DNA of 64,000 nucleotides, from positions 524,381 through 588,380 of the forward strand of contig NZ_UYZZ01000001.1 in the NCBI RefSeq assembly GCF_900626095.1, written 5' to 3'. Position 1 is the stretch's first letter; the number at the start of each line of letters is the position of its first letter. The DNA comes from Clostridium rectalis (GTDB taxonomy: Bacteria; Bacillota; Clostridia; Clostridiales; Clostridiaceae). Position numbers and translations under genes: made by a program. The notes below the pieces were generated by a model that worked only from the letters and a program-made list of their open reading frames with translations, did no database searches and was not told the origin of the DNA. Shown here one piece after another: positions 17,893 through 26,741 of this stretch.

Positions 17893-18756
17893 ATGGATAA
17901 ATTTCATATAAAAAGGTTATCTGATAATATTTTATATCTTCCTGCAGATCATGAAACAGACAGGCCCATATTAGCAGCTATATATGGTAAAAAAAGTACT
18001 TTGATAGTTGATTGTGGGAACTCATCTAATCATGCTGAATTATTTTTAAATCAGCTTAAAGAGTATGATTTACCACCTATTAAATTTGCAACTTTAACAC
18101 ATTGGCATTGGGATCACATATTTGGAATGGAAAAAATGAATGTACCTATAATATCTCATATTAAAACAAAAGAAGCTATAGAGAAAATGATTTATTATAA
18201 ATGGGATGACGAGGAACTAGACAAAAGAGTAAAAGAAGGAATAGAGATTCCTTTTTGTGCTGATATGATAAAAAAAGAATTTAAAAATTGTAGAGAAGAT
18301 ATAAAAATTATTTTACCGGATATAACATTTGAAGATAAGTTGGAAATAGATTTAGGCGATATCAATTGTTGTATTGAAAATGTAGGTGGAGACCATTCAG
18401 AAGATTCTACTGTAGTTTTTGTAAAAGAAAGTAAAACGGTTTTTTTAGGAGATGCTTTAGCAGCTCAACTATATGCACCTAATTGGTATTATTCAAAAGA
18501 AGGATTAAAAAATCTTCTTAAAAAAATACAAGAGTATGATGCTAATATGTATGTAGAATCCCATTGTAGTCCTGTAGGTAGAAACGAGTTTAATGAGTAT
18601 ATTAATAAGCTTAGAAAGTATTCATGTATAGCGTATAAAAATGGTTATAATTTAGATAAATCTTGTAAAGAATTAAAAGAAATGTATCCTCTTGAGGTAG
18701 GTATAGAAGACATAGAGCTTATGGAGTACTTTGTTAATGAAAAATATATAAAATAA
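17893..18756 (+). CDS. MBL-fold metallo-hydrolase
   Basis: 287 residues. The beta-lactamase-fold metal motif is present as THWHWDHIFGME (residues about 73-84), followed by GGDHSEDSTVVFV, FLGDALAA and YVESHCSP, giving a full set of His/Asp ligands. The C-terminal 80 residues form an extra helical tail. Substrate unknown. Start follows AAGGAGTTGACATA. Probably monocistronic; an inverted repeat and the cymR promoter follow. Confidence 0.8.
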   Translation: MDKFHIKRLSDNILYLPADHETDRPILAAIYGKKSTLIVDCGNSSNHAELFLNQLKEYDLPPIKFATLTHWHWDHIFGMEKMNVPIISHIKTKEAIEKMIYYKWDDEELDKRVKEGIEIPFCADMIKKEFKNCREDIKIILPDITFEDKLEIDLGDINCCIENVGGDHSEDSTVVFVKESKTVFLGDALAAQLYAPNWYYSKEGLKNLLKKIQEYDANMYVESHCSPVGRNEFNEYINKLRKYSCIAYKNGYNLDKSCKELKEMYPLEVGIEDIELMEYFVNEKYIK

Positions 18757-18762
18757 ATAAAG

Positions 18763-18797
18763 GCATGTAGTATAATATGTTTAAAAATACTACATGC
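18763..18797 (+). terminator. Inverted repeat between the MBL gene and the cymR promoter
   Basis: Perfect 10-bp arms GCATGTAGTA (18763-18772) and TACTACATGC (18788-18797). No T-run follows, so it may be a weak terminator or an operator; it ends five bases before the -35 box of the next gene. Confidence 0.45.
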
Positions 18798-18802
18798 GTT
18801 AC

Positions 18803-18831
18803 TTGACAGTAAAAGAAAATAGTATTATAAT
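18803..18831 (+). promoter_or_regulatory. Consensus SigA promoter of the cysteine operon
   Basis: Perfect TTGACA (18803-18808), 17-base spacer, perfect TATAAT (18826-18831), 41 bases before the start of the Rrf2 regulator gene. Such a full-consensus promoter is normally held in check by a repressor, plausibly the product of the first gene. Confidence 0.9.
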
Positions 18832-18872
18832 CATATCAAACATATAGGAATTATATACATGAGGTGCAAAAA

Positions 18873-19310
18873 ATGAAGATTTCTACTAAAGGAAGATATG
18901 GTTTAAAAGCAATGATAGATATAGCTGTATATTCCATCTATGAAAATGTTACTTTGAAGAGCATATCTGAAAGAGAAAGTATTTCGGAAAAATATTTAGA
19001 ACAAATTTTTTCAGCTCTAAGAAAAAATGGGTTAGTTATTAGTAAAAAAGGTGCTCAAGGAGGGTATATGTTAGCCGATAGCATGTCTAAAATTACTGTA
19101 GGCCATATACTAAGAGCTTTAGAAGGAGATTTAAATGTTGTAACTAACGATGGGGAACAACTAGTTGATACTATGGATAAATGCATTCAAGAAAATGTCT
19201 GGGGAAAACTAAATAATAGTATAAATTCTATAGTAGATTCAATTACGTTGGAGGAGTTAGTATTTCAATATAATAAATATAAAAATCCGAATTATATGTA
19301 TTACATATAA
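18873..19310 (+). CDS. cymR: Rrf2-family regulator, CymR-like
   Basis: 145 residues with the Rrf2 start MKISTKGRYGLKAMIDIAVY and winged helix (recognition region ISEKYLEQIFSALRKNGLV, wing SKKGAQGGYML). The three Fe-S cysteines of IscR are absent; the only Cys is in MDKCIQENVW. That makes it CymR-like, the repressor of cysteine metabolism that in Bacillus acts in complex with CysK. The next gene is cysK, and yrvO/mnmA-type genes follow, as downstream of Bacillus cymR. Start 18873 follows GAGGTGCAAAAA. Confidence 0.8.
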   Translation: MKISTKGRYGLKAMIDIAVYSIYENVTLKSISERESISEKYLEQIFSALRKNGLVISKKGAQGGYMLADSMSKITVGHILRALEGDLNVVTNDGEQLVDTMDKCIQENVWGKLNNSINSIVDSITLEELVFQYNKYKNPNYMYYI

Positions 19311-19365
19311 TTTTTACACTAAAACCTACTAAACCTATATGATTAATATAAAAGGAGTATATGAG

Positions 19366-20292
19366 ATGAAGGTATATAAAAATTTAATAGAAACCGTAGG
19401 CAATACGCCCCTGGTTACTCTAGAAAAAATTAAAATAAAATATCATTTGAAGGCTAATATTATAGTAAAAATAGAGTATTTTAATCCTGGCGGAAGTGTT
19501 AAAGATAGAATAGCTAAGGAAATGATAGAAGAGGCTGAAAAGCGTAATATTATAAACAAAAGCACAGTAATAATAGAACCAACTAGTGGTAATACTGGTA
19601 TAGGACTTGCGATTGTATCAGCAGTTAAGGGTTATAGACTTATTTTAACAATGCCTGAATCTATGAGTATAGAGAGAAGAAAACTAATAAAGGCTTATGG
19701 TGCGAAAATTGTTCTAACTCCTAAAGATGAAGGTATGAAAGGTGCAGTAAAAATGGCAGAACAACTTTTAGAGAAGTATCCTAATTCATTTATGCCACAA
19801 CAATTTAAGAATTTGTCAAATCCATCAATACATGAGAAAACTACGGGAAAAGAGATTCTTGAGGATACTGATAATAATGTTGATATCTTTGTTGCAGGAG
19901 TAGGTACAGGTGGAACGATTACAGGTGTAGGAAAGGTGCTTAAACATAAAAATCCTAAAATAAAAATTGTAGCTGTAGAACCTAAGGAATCACAAGTACT
20001 ATCAGGTGGAGAAGCGGCGCCACATAAAATACAAGGTATTGGAGCGGGATTTATTCCAGAAGTTTTAAAAAAAGAAATAATTGATGAAATTATTAAAGTG
20101 TCAAATGAGGAGGCTTTTGATATTACTGCAAAAGTTGCACAAAAAGAAGGTTTATTGGTTGGAATTTCATCTGGAGCGGCTATATTTGCGGCTATAGAAT
20201 TAGCAAAAAGAGATGAAAATGCGGGTAAAAACATAGTGGTATTATTGCCTGATACAGGAACTAGATATTTATCAATGGATGTATTTGACTAA
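19366..20292 (+). CDS. cysK: Cysteine synthase (O-acetylserine sulfhydrylase)
   Basis: 308 residues. PLP enzyme making cysteine from O-acetylserine and sulfide. The PLP lysine lies in PGGSVKDRIAKEM, the substrate loop in TSGNTGIGLAIVSA, and the phosphate loop in GTGGTITGVGKVL. Start at 19366 follows GGAGTATATGAG; an upstream frame extension to 19339 has no ribosome site. Sitting straight after the CymR-like gene, it may also be the co-repressor partner. Followed by a cysteine desulfurase 20 bases on. Confidence 0.93.
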   Translation: MKVYKNLIETVGNTPLVTLEKIKIKYHLKANIIVKIEYFNPGGSVKDRIAKEMIEEAEKRNIINKSTVIIEPTSGNTGIGLAIVSAVKGYRLILTMPESMSIERRKLIKAYGAKIVLTPKDEGMKGAVKMAEQLLEKYPNSFMPQQFKNLSNPSIHEKTTGKEILEDTDNNVDIFVAGVGTGGTITGVGKVLKHKNPKIKIVAVEPKESQVLSGGEAAPHKIQGIGAGFIPEVLKKEIIDEIIKVSNEEAFDITAKVAQKEGLLVGISSGAAIFAAIELAKRDENAGKNIVVLLPDTGTRYLSMDVFD

Positions 20293-20311
20293 AATTATAA
20301 GGTGATGAATT

Positions 20312-21460
20312 ATGAAAGATAAAATATATATGGATTATGCAGCCACTACTTATTTAAAAGAAAAAGTAATTGAGAATATGATGCCTTTTATTACCACGAA
20401 TTTTGGGAACCCTTCATCTCAGTATTCAGTTTCTACAGAAAGCAAGATGGCTATAGATATAAATAGATTTAAGATTGCAAAAGCTATAAAAGCCAATAGA
20501 GAAGAGGTTTTTTTTACAAGTGGAGCTACTGAAGCCGATAATTGGGCCATAAAAGGATTTGCTCTGAAGAATAAAAACAAGGGAAATCATATAATTACCA
20601 GCCAAATTGAACATGAGGCTGTATTAAAGAGTTGTAAGTATCTTGAAACTTTAGGATTCCAAATAACTTATCTTAGTGTAAATAAGAAAGGATTTATAGA
20701 TATTAATGAACTAAGAAAAGCTATTAAAAAAGAAACTATTTTAGTATCTATTATATTTGCTAATAATGAAATTGGCACTATACAACCTATAAAAGAGATA
20801 GGAGATATTTGTTATGAAAATAATATAGTATTTCATACAGATGCAGTCCAAGCACTAGGTAAGATATCTATAGATGTATTAGCTATGCACATAGATATGA
20901 TATCTTTATCTGCTCATAAAATTTATGGACCTAAAGGAATTGGTGGACTTTATATAAGAAAAGGAATTAAAATACAGAATTTAATACATGGTGGTTCACA
21001 AGAAAGAGGTAGAAGGGCAGGTACAGAAAACATACCTTTTATAGTTGGGTTTGGCACAGCAGTGGAACTTGCTATACAAAATATGAAATGTGAGAATAAG
21101 AGACTAACTAGTTTAAGAGATATGTTTATAGAAAAACTTTTAAATATTCCTAATGCCTATCTAAATGGAGATTATAAAAATAGATTACCTAATAATATAA
21201 ATGTAACTTTTGATGGAATACAAGGAGAAGATTTAGTATTCATATTAGACAGAGAAGGTATATGTGTGTCTAGTGGCAGTGCTTGTCAATCTACATCTAT
21301 AAATCCATCCCATGTGTTATTGGCATTAGGTTTAAATAAAAATTTGGCGAAATCTTCATTAAGATTTAGTATTGGAGATAAAACCACTAAAGAGGAAATA
21401 AATTATGTTGTAAATATAATTTCTCAGATCATAGAAAAACTAAGAAAAAATAATATCTAA
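20312..21460 (+). CDS. iscS: Cysteine desulfurase (NifS/IscS/YrvO type)
   Basis: 382 residues. PLP-dependent release of sulfur from cysteine as an enzyme persulfide. PLP-binding SLSAHKIYGPKG and the preceding HTDAVQALG are intact; the persulfide Cys is in SSGSACQSTS. The N-terminus YMDYAATTYL is standard. Directly followed by mnmA, so it most likely feeds sulfur to tRNA 2-thiouridine synthesis, as YrvO does in Bacillus. No iscU-like scaffold is adjacent. Confidence 0.93.
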   Translation: MKDKIYMDYAATTYLKEKVIENMMPFITTNFGNPSSQYSVSTESKMAIDINRFKIAKAIKANREEVFFTSGATEADNWAIKGFALKNKNKGNHIITSQIEHEAVLKSCKYLETLGFQITYLSVNKKGFIDINELRKAIKKETILVSIIFANNEIGTIQPIKEIGDICYENNIVFHTDAVQALGKISIDVLAMHIDMISLSAHKIYGPKGIGGLYIRKGIKIQNLIHGGSQERGRRAGTENIPFIVGFGTAVELAIQNMKCENKRLTSLRDMFIEKLLNIPNAYLNGDYKNRLPNNINVTFDGIQGEDLVFILDREGICVSSGSACQSTSINPSHVLLALGLNKNLAKSSLRFSIGDKTTKEEINYVVNIISQIIEKLRKNNI

Positions 21461-21474
21461 AGCTATTAAAGGAT

Positions 21475-22578
21475 GTGATAAGGATTAGTAAAAAGGTTGT
21501 TTTAGGAATGAGTGGGGGAGTAGATAGTTCGGTAGCAGCGTATTTATTACAAAAGCAGGGATATGAAGTTATTGGAGTTACAATGAAAGTATGGGAAGAT
21601 AGTAAAAATTATGAGCAAAACCAAGGGGGATGTTGTAGTTTATTTTCAGTTGAGGATGCAAGAAGAGTTGCATATAAACTGAAAATACCATTTTATGTAA
21701 TGGATTTCAAAGATGAATTTAAAGACAAAATTATAGGGAAATTTATAAAAGAATATGTTAAAGGAAGAACGCCTAATCCTTGTATAGATTGTAATAAATA
21801 TATAAAATTCCATTCATTTTTAAATAGAGCATTAAATTTAGGTGCAGATTATATGGCTACAGGGCATTATGCAAGGATTGAAAAAGAAGATGGAAGATAT
21901 ATTATTAAAAAAGGAATTGATAATAAGAAAGATCAAAGTTATGTATTATACAATTTTACACAACATCAGCTTAAACACACACTTCTTCCATGTGGAGGCT
22001 ATACTAAAGATAATATAAGAAAGATTGCTAAGACAATTGGTTTAGAAGTATATGATAAAAAAGATAGTGAAGAAATATGTTTTATACCAGATAATAATCA
22101 TGGAAAATTTATTGAAAAAGAGATAAAAAAGGATATTAAAGCAGGTTATTTTATAAATAAACAGGGTAAAGTGCTAGGTAAACATAAAGGGATAGTTTAT
22201 TATACGATAGGACAAAGAAAAGGCCTTGGAATTTCTACAGGGAAGCCCTTATATGTTTTAAAAATAAATCCAAAGACTAACCAGATTGTTCTAGGAGAAA
22301 ATGAGGAGTTATTTAAAAATCAACTTATAGCCAAGGATTTGAACTTTATTCCTTTTGAAAAATTGAGTAAATCTATGGAAGTGGATATAAAGATTAGATA
22401 TACAAGTAAAATTTCTAGAGGGATAATTATACCAATAAAGAATAATGCAGTAATTGTAAAATTATTTGAAGATGAAAGAGCTATTACTAAAGGTCAGTCA
22501 GTGGTGTTTTATTCTAATGATATGTTGATTGGAGGAGGAGTAATTCATAAAGTTATAGATAGTGTGAAAAATGAATAA
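21475..22578 (+). CDS. mnmA: tRNA-specific 2-thiouridylase
   Basis: 367 residues, full length. ATP-pyrophosphatase loop VVLGMSGGVDSSVAAYLL; catalytic Cys pair in NPCIDCNKYIKF and SEEICFIPDN. Adds sulfur to U34 of Lys, Glu and Gln tRNAs, taking it from the desulfurase just upstream. The start is GTG 21475 with a poorly spaced AAAGGA; no better alternative is visible. Last gene of the cymR-cysK-desulfurase-mnmA unit, closed by a terminator. Confidence 0.95.
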   Translation: MIRISKKVVLGMSGGVDSSVAAYLLQKQGYEVIGVTMKVWEDSKNYEQNQGGCCSLFSVEDARRVAYKLKIPFYVMDFKDEFKDKIIGKFIKEYVKGRTPNPCIDCNKYIKFHSFLNRALNLGADYMATGHYARIEKEDGRYIIKKGIDNKKDQSYVLYNFTQHQLKHTLLPCGGYTKDNIRKIAKTIGLEVYDKKDSEEICFIPDNNHGKFIEKEIKKDIKAGYFINKQGKVLGKHKGIVYYTIGQRKGLGISTGKPLYVLKINPKTNQIVLGENEELFKNQLIAKDLNFIPFEKLSKSMEVDIKIRYTSKISRGIIIPIKNNAVIVKLFEDERAITKGQSVVFYSNDMLIGGGVIHKVIDSVKNE

Positions 22579-22644
22579 TTTCCAGCTGATTTATTCTGAA
22601 ATTTGAATTGATTAACTTTATAAAGAGGATTTTTAAAGATAGTT

Positions 22645-22685
22645 AAAATAGTACTTTATTTTATAAATAGAGTACTATTTTTGTT
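22645..22685 (+). terminator. Terminator of the cysteine/thiolation operon
   Basis: AAAATAGTACT (22645-22655) pairs perfectly with AGTACTATTTT (22671-22681), followed by TTG and more T. The rest of the gap to 22892 shows only AT-rich sequence and a possible -10 near 22850. Confidence 0.85.
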
Positions 22686-22892
22686 TTGAATTAGTCAATA
22701 TGATTATATAAATATTTTTAATGTATAAATATACTAGTCTTTTAAAAAGAAAAATAATATATATTTAAAATTATGAATATTTTTTATATTTTTAAATTTG
22801 AATAATGATAAAAAAACTATAGACGGATGGCTATGAAATTTGATAATATAATATAGAAAGATGAAATACTAGAAGAAAGGAGACATAAATTC

Positions 22893-23372
22893 ATGAAAAA
22901 TTGGGTTATTTGCCTGTATATTGTGTTTTGGATTATTTTATCGGAAATCCTAAATATGGAAAGGATTATAATTGGAAGTGTGCTTTGTTTAGGTATATTT
23001 TTATTTAATAAAAAAATAATTCTAAATGACACAAAGAGTAAAGGAGTAAAAGGTAAAAAAGTAATTTACGGTATTTATTATATATTATTTCTGATTAGAG
23101 AAATATTTAAATCGAATTTTCATGTGGCGAAGTTAGTATTAAGTCCTAAAATGAAAATCTCACCTCAAATCTTTAGTATAAGCACAAAGCTTAAATCTGA
23201 TTTCTATAAAACTATATTAGCAAATTCCATAACTTTAACACCAGGAACTTTAACTTTAGAATTGAATAATGATAAGCTTATTATACACTGTTTGGAAAAA
23301 GAAAATGTAAAGGTTTTAATAGATTCGGATTTTGAGAAAATTCTTTTGAAAGCAGAGGGGTATAAACAGTGA
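22893..23372 (+). CDS. mrpE: Mrp/Mnh antiporter subunit E
   Basis: 159 residues with two to three N-terminal membrane segments and the MnhE pattern: conserved ILANSITLTPGTLTLEL near residue 110-126 and a C-terminal cytosolic beta part (IHCLEKEN). First gene of a ten-gene antiporter module, each start overlapping or near the preceding stop. Part of the ion-translocating complex shared by Mrp antiporters and membrane-bound hydrogenases (MbhA). Start follows AAAGGAGACATAAATTC. Confidence 0.88.
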   Translation: MKNWVICLYIVFWIILSEILNMERIIIGSVLCLGIFLFNKKIILNDTKSKGVKGKKVIYGIYYILFLIREIFKSNFHVAKLVLSPKMKISPQIFSISTKLKSDFYKTILANSITLTPGTLTLELNNDKLIIHCLEKENVKVLIDSDFEKILLKAEGYKQ

Positions 23373-23635
23373 TAACTATATTAACTTTTTCAATAATTTT
23401 TTTATCTATAACTATTTTGGGATGTATGTATAGGGCAATTAAAGGACCAAGTGCAGCGGATAGACTTATAGCAATAAATGTAATAAGCACTAAAACCATA
23501 GTTTTGATACTTATGGTATCCTTTATACTTCATGAAACCTACTTTGTGGATGTAGCTTTAGTTTATGCATTAATAAGTTTTATCGCAACTGTTGTTATAT
23601 CAAATTGTATAGGTGTTAGGGAGGGAAAAAAGTGA
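23369..23635 (+). CDS. mrpF: Mrp/Mnh antiporter subunit F
   Basis: 88 residues, three membrane segments. The family block YRAIKGPSAADRLIAINVI is clear at residues about 22-40. GTG start overlaps the stop of mrpE by four bases (GTGA), with GAGGGGTA upstream, so translation is coupled. Small accessory subunit of the multi-subunit cation/proton antiporter, equivalent to MbhB. Confidence 0.9.
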   Translation: MITILTFSIIFLSITILGCMYRAIKGPSAADRLIAINVISTKTIVLILMVSFILHETYFVDVALVYALISFIATVVISNCIGVREGKK

Positions 23636-23955
23636 TAAAAATTTTATCTGGAAGTTTATTTTTAATTGGAGGATTGTTCTTTTTTTTAGTAGGTACAGTA
23701 GGTATATTAAGATTTCCAGATGTATTTACTAGAGTGCATAGTGCTGCTAAGTGTGATACTTTAGGTTTATTTTTAAGTCTTATAGGTCTTATTATATTTA
23801 ATGGATTTAATGTTATAAGCTTAAAAATTATTCTTGTTATTATTTTTGTATGGATAACAAACCCTACGGCAACACATTTAATAGGAAAAGCAGAATTTTT
23901 AAGGAAGAACTTAGACAAGCAGGGTGAGGTGGATGTAGATAATGAAAATATTTAG
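23632..23955 (+). CDS. mrpG: Mrp/Mnh antiporter subunit G
   Basis: 107 residues with three membrane segments. Signature GTVGILRFPDVFTRVHSAAKCDTLG at residues about 22-46 is diagnostic of MnhG/MbhC. GTG start overlaps the stop of mrpF; the 3' end overlaps the next gene by 14 bases. Needed in Mrp complexes for assembly and ion transport. Confidence 0.92.
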   Translation: MIKILSGSLFLIGGLFFFLVGTVGILRFPDVFTRVHSAAKCDTLGLFLSLIGLIIFNGFNVISLKIILVIIFVWITNPTATHLIGKAEFLRKNLDKQGEVDVDNENI

Positions 23956-24178
23956 TATAATAATGCTTTTAACTCTAATAGGATCATCTATAGCTGTATC
24001 AATGATAAAGAGCTTACTTGGATCTATAATTGTATTTACAGTATACAGTCTTGTAATGGCTATATTATGGCAGCAACTTAATGCGCCAGATATTGCAGTT
24101 ACTGAAGCATCAGTAGGCGCAGGAATTACAACAGTACTTTTTATTATTACCTTAAAGAAAATTAAAGGAGCAAAATAA
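23942..24178 (+). CDS. DUF4040 (MbhD-like) antiporter subunit
   Basis: 78 residues, two to three membrane segments. Contains AILWQQLNAPDIAVTEASVGAG, the signature that in classical MrpA lies in its C-terminal extension and in membrane-bound hydrogenases forms the separate subunit MbhD. Its separation from a large MrpA subunit shows that this cluster follows the Mbh-type gene layout. Start follows GAGGTGGATGTAGATA inside the end of mrpG. Confidence 0.85.
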   Translation: MKIFSIIMLLTLIGSSIAVSMIKSLLGSIIVFTVYSLVMAILWQQLNAPDIAVTEASVGAGITTVLFIITLKKIKGAK

Positions 24179-24456
24179 TGAATAAAGTTATAGGGGTACT
24201 AATTACAGTGCTAATCACAATAACTCTTCTTCTGGGAGTAATGGATTTGCCCCAGTTTGGAAACGATAATAATCCTACCCATAATGAAGTATCAAAATAT
24301 TATATAGATAACTCAATTAAGGATACAGGAGCTACTAATATAGTAACAGGTGTCATACTAGATTATAGAGCTTTTGATACTTTTGTAGAAGCTAGTGTAT
24401 TGTTTACTTCAACAATTACAGTAATGATACTTTTAAAAAAGGGAATAAAAGGATAG
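24178..24456 (+). CDS. MbhE/MrpB-N-like antiporter subunit
   Basis: 92 residues: an N-terminal membrane segment, a hydrophilic loop of about 40 residues and a C-terminal segment. The block NIVTGVILDYRAFDTFVEASVLF corresponds to the region that ends MrpA or begins MrpB-type proteins and is the separate subunit MbhE in hydrogenase complexes. ATG overlaps the previous stop (TAATG). Works with the DUF4040 subunit to complete the MrpA C-terminal module. Confidence 0.8.
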   Translation: MNKVIGVLITVLITITLLLGVMDLPQFGNDNNPTHNEVSKYYIDNSIKDTGATNIVTGVILDYRAFDTFVEASVLFTSTITVMILLKKGIKG

Positions 24457-24468
24457 AGGAGATATTTA

Positions 24469-24888
24469 ATGAAGGACAGTATTTTAATTCAAGTAAGTAA
24501 AATTATAATTCCGTTCATACAAATATTCGGATTGTATGTGGTTTTTAATGGACATTTAAGTCCAGGAGGAGGATTTGCAGGAGGCACTATTTTTGGAGTA
24601 AGCCTTATATTATATAGAATTGTTTTTGGTAAAGATGAGGCTAAAAAAAAATTCGCGTATAAAAAATTAATGGGAATTGTATCATTTGGACTGTTACTTT
24701 ATGGGACAATGAAAGGGTATAGTTTTATAACTGGAGGAAATCATATAAATTTACCCAAACCTCCACTTGGAACAGCTGGAAATATATTAAGTGGCGGTTT
24801 TATATTACCTTTAAATATAATTGTAGGACTTTTAGTAGGAATTTCAATGTATTTTTTTTATAGCTTATTCGAAGAAGGAGAAATTTAA
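24469..24888 (+). CDS. mrpB: Mrp/Mnh antiporter subunit B
   Basis: 139 residues with four membrane segments. The block FGLYVVFNGHLSPGGGFAGGTIFG (residues about 18-41) is the MnhB/MbhF signature. Start follows AGAGGAGATATTTA. Part of the membrane arm of the antiporter, equivalent to MbhF. Confidence 0.92.
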   Translation: MKDSILIQVSKIIIPFIQIFGLYVVFNGHLSPGGGFAGGTIFGVSLILYRIVFGKDEAKKKFAYKKLMGIVSFGLLLYGTMKGYSFITGGNHINLPKPPLGTAGNILSGGFILPLNIIVGLLVGISMYFFYSLFEEGEI

Positions 24889-24890
24889 AA

Positions 24891-25253
24891 ATGGAAAAAC
24901 TTATAATAAACTATTATGAAACAGCATCTATTATATTATTTGGGGTTGGGTTTTCAATACTACTGCTTAATAATAATCTGATAAAAAAAATCATTGGTAT
25001 GAATATTATGGATACTGCTGTATTTCTATTTTTTATAGCTAAGGGATATATAAAGGGTAAAGAGGCTCCAATTATTACAGGAATGTACAAGGGAGTAGAT
25101 AAATATATAAATCCTATTCCAACATCTCTTATGCTTACAGGAATAGTAGTAGCTGTTAGTACTACTGCTTTTGCTTTGGCTCTAACTATAAAAATAAATG
25201 AGAAATATGGAACTATACAATTAGATCAAATATTAGAAAAAAGGGGAGAATGA
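24891..25253 (+). CDS. mrpC: Mrp/Mnh antiporter subunit C (NuoK-like)
   Basis: 120 residues, three membrane segments, homologous to NuoK of complex I. The C-terminal block PIPTSLMLTGIVVAVSTTAFALAL is the conserved MnhC/NuoK helix. Starts two bases after mrpB behind GAAGGAGAAATTTAAAA. In related complexes this subunit forms part of the proton path beside the large antiporter subunits. Confidence 0.92.
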   Translation: MEKLIINYYETASIILFGVGFSILLLNNNLIKKIIGMNIMDTAVFLFFIAKGYIKGKEAPIITGMYKGVDKYINPIPTSLMLTGIVVAVSTTAFALALTIKINEKYGTIQLDQILEKRGE

Positions 25254-25255
25254 TA

Positions 25256-26740
25256 TTGAGTGTAGTACAAGCATTTCCACTTATAACGGTTTTAATATTG
25301 TTTATAACGTCATTTATAATGCCACTTATAAAAAATAAAAATATTGTAAAAGCAATATCATTAATTACTTTTATATTGTGTTTAATAATGCACATTATAA
25401 ATTTAAAATATGTGATAGATTATGGCAGATATTTTTATAGAATAGGACACTTTAATGCACCCTATGGGATAGAATTTCACGTAGGAATAATAGAAAGTAT
25501 TATAGGCACATTGTTTATGTTTGTATCTGTAATGATTACATGGTATTCAATTTACAATATTCATTATGATATAAAAGAAGAGAAAATATCATTTTATTAT
25601 CTATTAGTTAATATACTTTTAGGAGCTTTATTAGGCATAGTATTTTCTAATGATATGTTTAATGTTTTTGTGTTTATAGAAATAGGAAATTTAGCCTCTT
25701 GTGGTATTGTTATAGTGAAAGACAAAAAGGAAAATATTAAAGCGGGAATGAAATATTTAATAATGAGTTGCCTTGGATCTGGTTTAGTTCTTATGGGAAT
25801 TGCATTTCTATATTCAATCACTGGATATCTTAATATGAGTTATATACATAAAAGTTTAGTTACAGTACATGAAAATTATTCTAATATAATTCTTATAACT
25901 TTGGGGCTATTTACTGTAGGAATAGGAGTTAAGAGTGCTATGTTCCCATTACACATATGGCTTCCGGATGCACATTCAAGTGCGCCAACATCTTCAAGCG
26001 CAATTCTTTCATCTCTTGTATTAAAAGGATATATAATATTCTTTATTAAGATACTTTATAGGGTTTTTGGAAGGGGTATTATTAGTAATTTCCCAATATT
26101 TAATATCATTTTAATTTTGGGATGTTTAGGAATGATATTTGGCTCTGTGTTTGCGATAATGCAGAGAAATTTGAAAAAGATTATAGCTTATTCAAGTGTC
26201 GCACAAATAGGATATATTTTTTTTGCCATAGGTCTTGGAACAGAATTGGGTATCATAATAGCAATTTTTCATATAATATCTCATGCAATAACCAAAGCAG
26301 CATTATTTTTATGTGCAGGAGATATTATACATGCAACTGGTTATAAGGAAATATCAAATTTTAAGGGGTTAGGTAAAGAAATGCCTTATATTCTAACATT
26401 GTTTTTTATAGCTTCTTTATCTATGATTGGTATACCATTACTTCCAGGGTTTATAAGTAAATGGTATTTAGCACTTGGGAGTATGCAGGTAAACAAAGGT
26501 TTTTTTATAGTAGTAATACTTGTTAGTAGTCTATTAAATGCGATATATTATTTTCCTATTTCAATAAATGCTTTCTTTGGAGAGGAAAATCTAAAGGGAA
26601 AAGTATTTAAAGGGAAAAGCAAACCTTTAAAACAAATTTTGCCAATAGGTATATTAGTATTTGCAATGATTGGAATAGGTTTTGGATCAAGTATAATTAT
26701 TGATTTAATTAAGACAGGTTTTAGTATGGGAGGATTTTAA
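25256..26740 (+). CDS. mrpD: Large proton/cation antiporter subunit 1 (MrpD/NuoN-like)
   Basis: 494 residues, about 14 membrane segments. Antiporter hallmarks: Glu in the FNVFVFIEIGNLASCG helix, Lys in GVGIGVKSAMFPLHIWLPDAHSSAPTSSSA and the QRNLKKIIAYSSVAQIGYIFFA segment. TTG 25256 is the likely start because GGGGAG lies seven bases before it; ATG 25250 lies too close to that site. First of three related large subunits in this operon. Confidence 0.88.
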   Translation: MSVVQAFPLITVLILFITSFIMPLIKNKNIVKAISLITFILCLIMHIINLKYVIDYGRYFYRIGHFNAPYGIEFHVGIIESIIGTLFMFVSVMITWYSIYNIHYDIKEEKISFYYLLVNILLGALLGIVFSNDMFNVFVFIEIGNLASCGIVIVKDKKENIKAGMKYLIMSCLGSGLVLMGIAFLYSITGYLNMSYIHKSLVTVHENYSNIILITLGLFTVGIGVKSAMFPLHIWLPDAHSSAPTSSSAILSSLVLKGYIIFFIKILYRVFGRGIISNFPIFNIILILGCLGMIFGSVFAIMQRNLKKIIAYSSVAQIGYIFFAIGLGTELGIIIAIFHIISHAITKAALFLCAGDIIHATGYKEISNFKGLGKEMPYILTLFFIASLSMIGIPLLPGFISKWYLALGSMQVNKGFFIVVILVSSLLNAIYYFPISINAFFGEENLKGKVFKGKSKPLKQILPIGILVFAMIGIGFGSSIIIDLIKTGFSMGGF

Positions 26741-26741
26741 T

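Noticed and set aside
18873..19310. IscR (Fe-S sensing) identity for the Rrf2 regulator
   Set aside because: The conserved three-Cys cluster motif is absent and the neighbours (cysK, desulfurase, mnmA without iscU) fit CymR.
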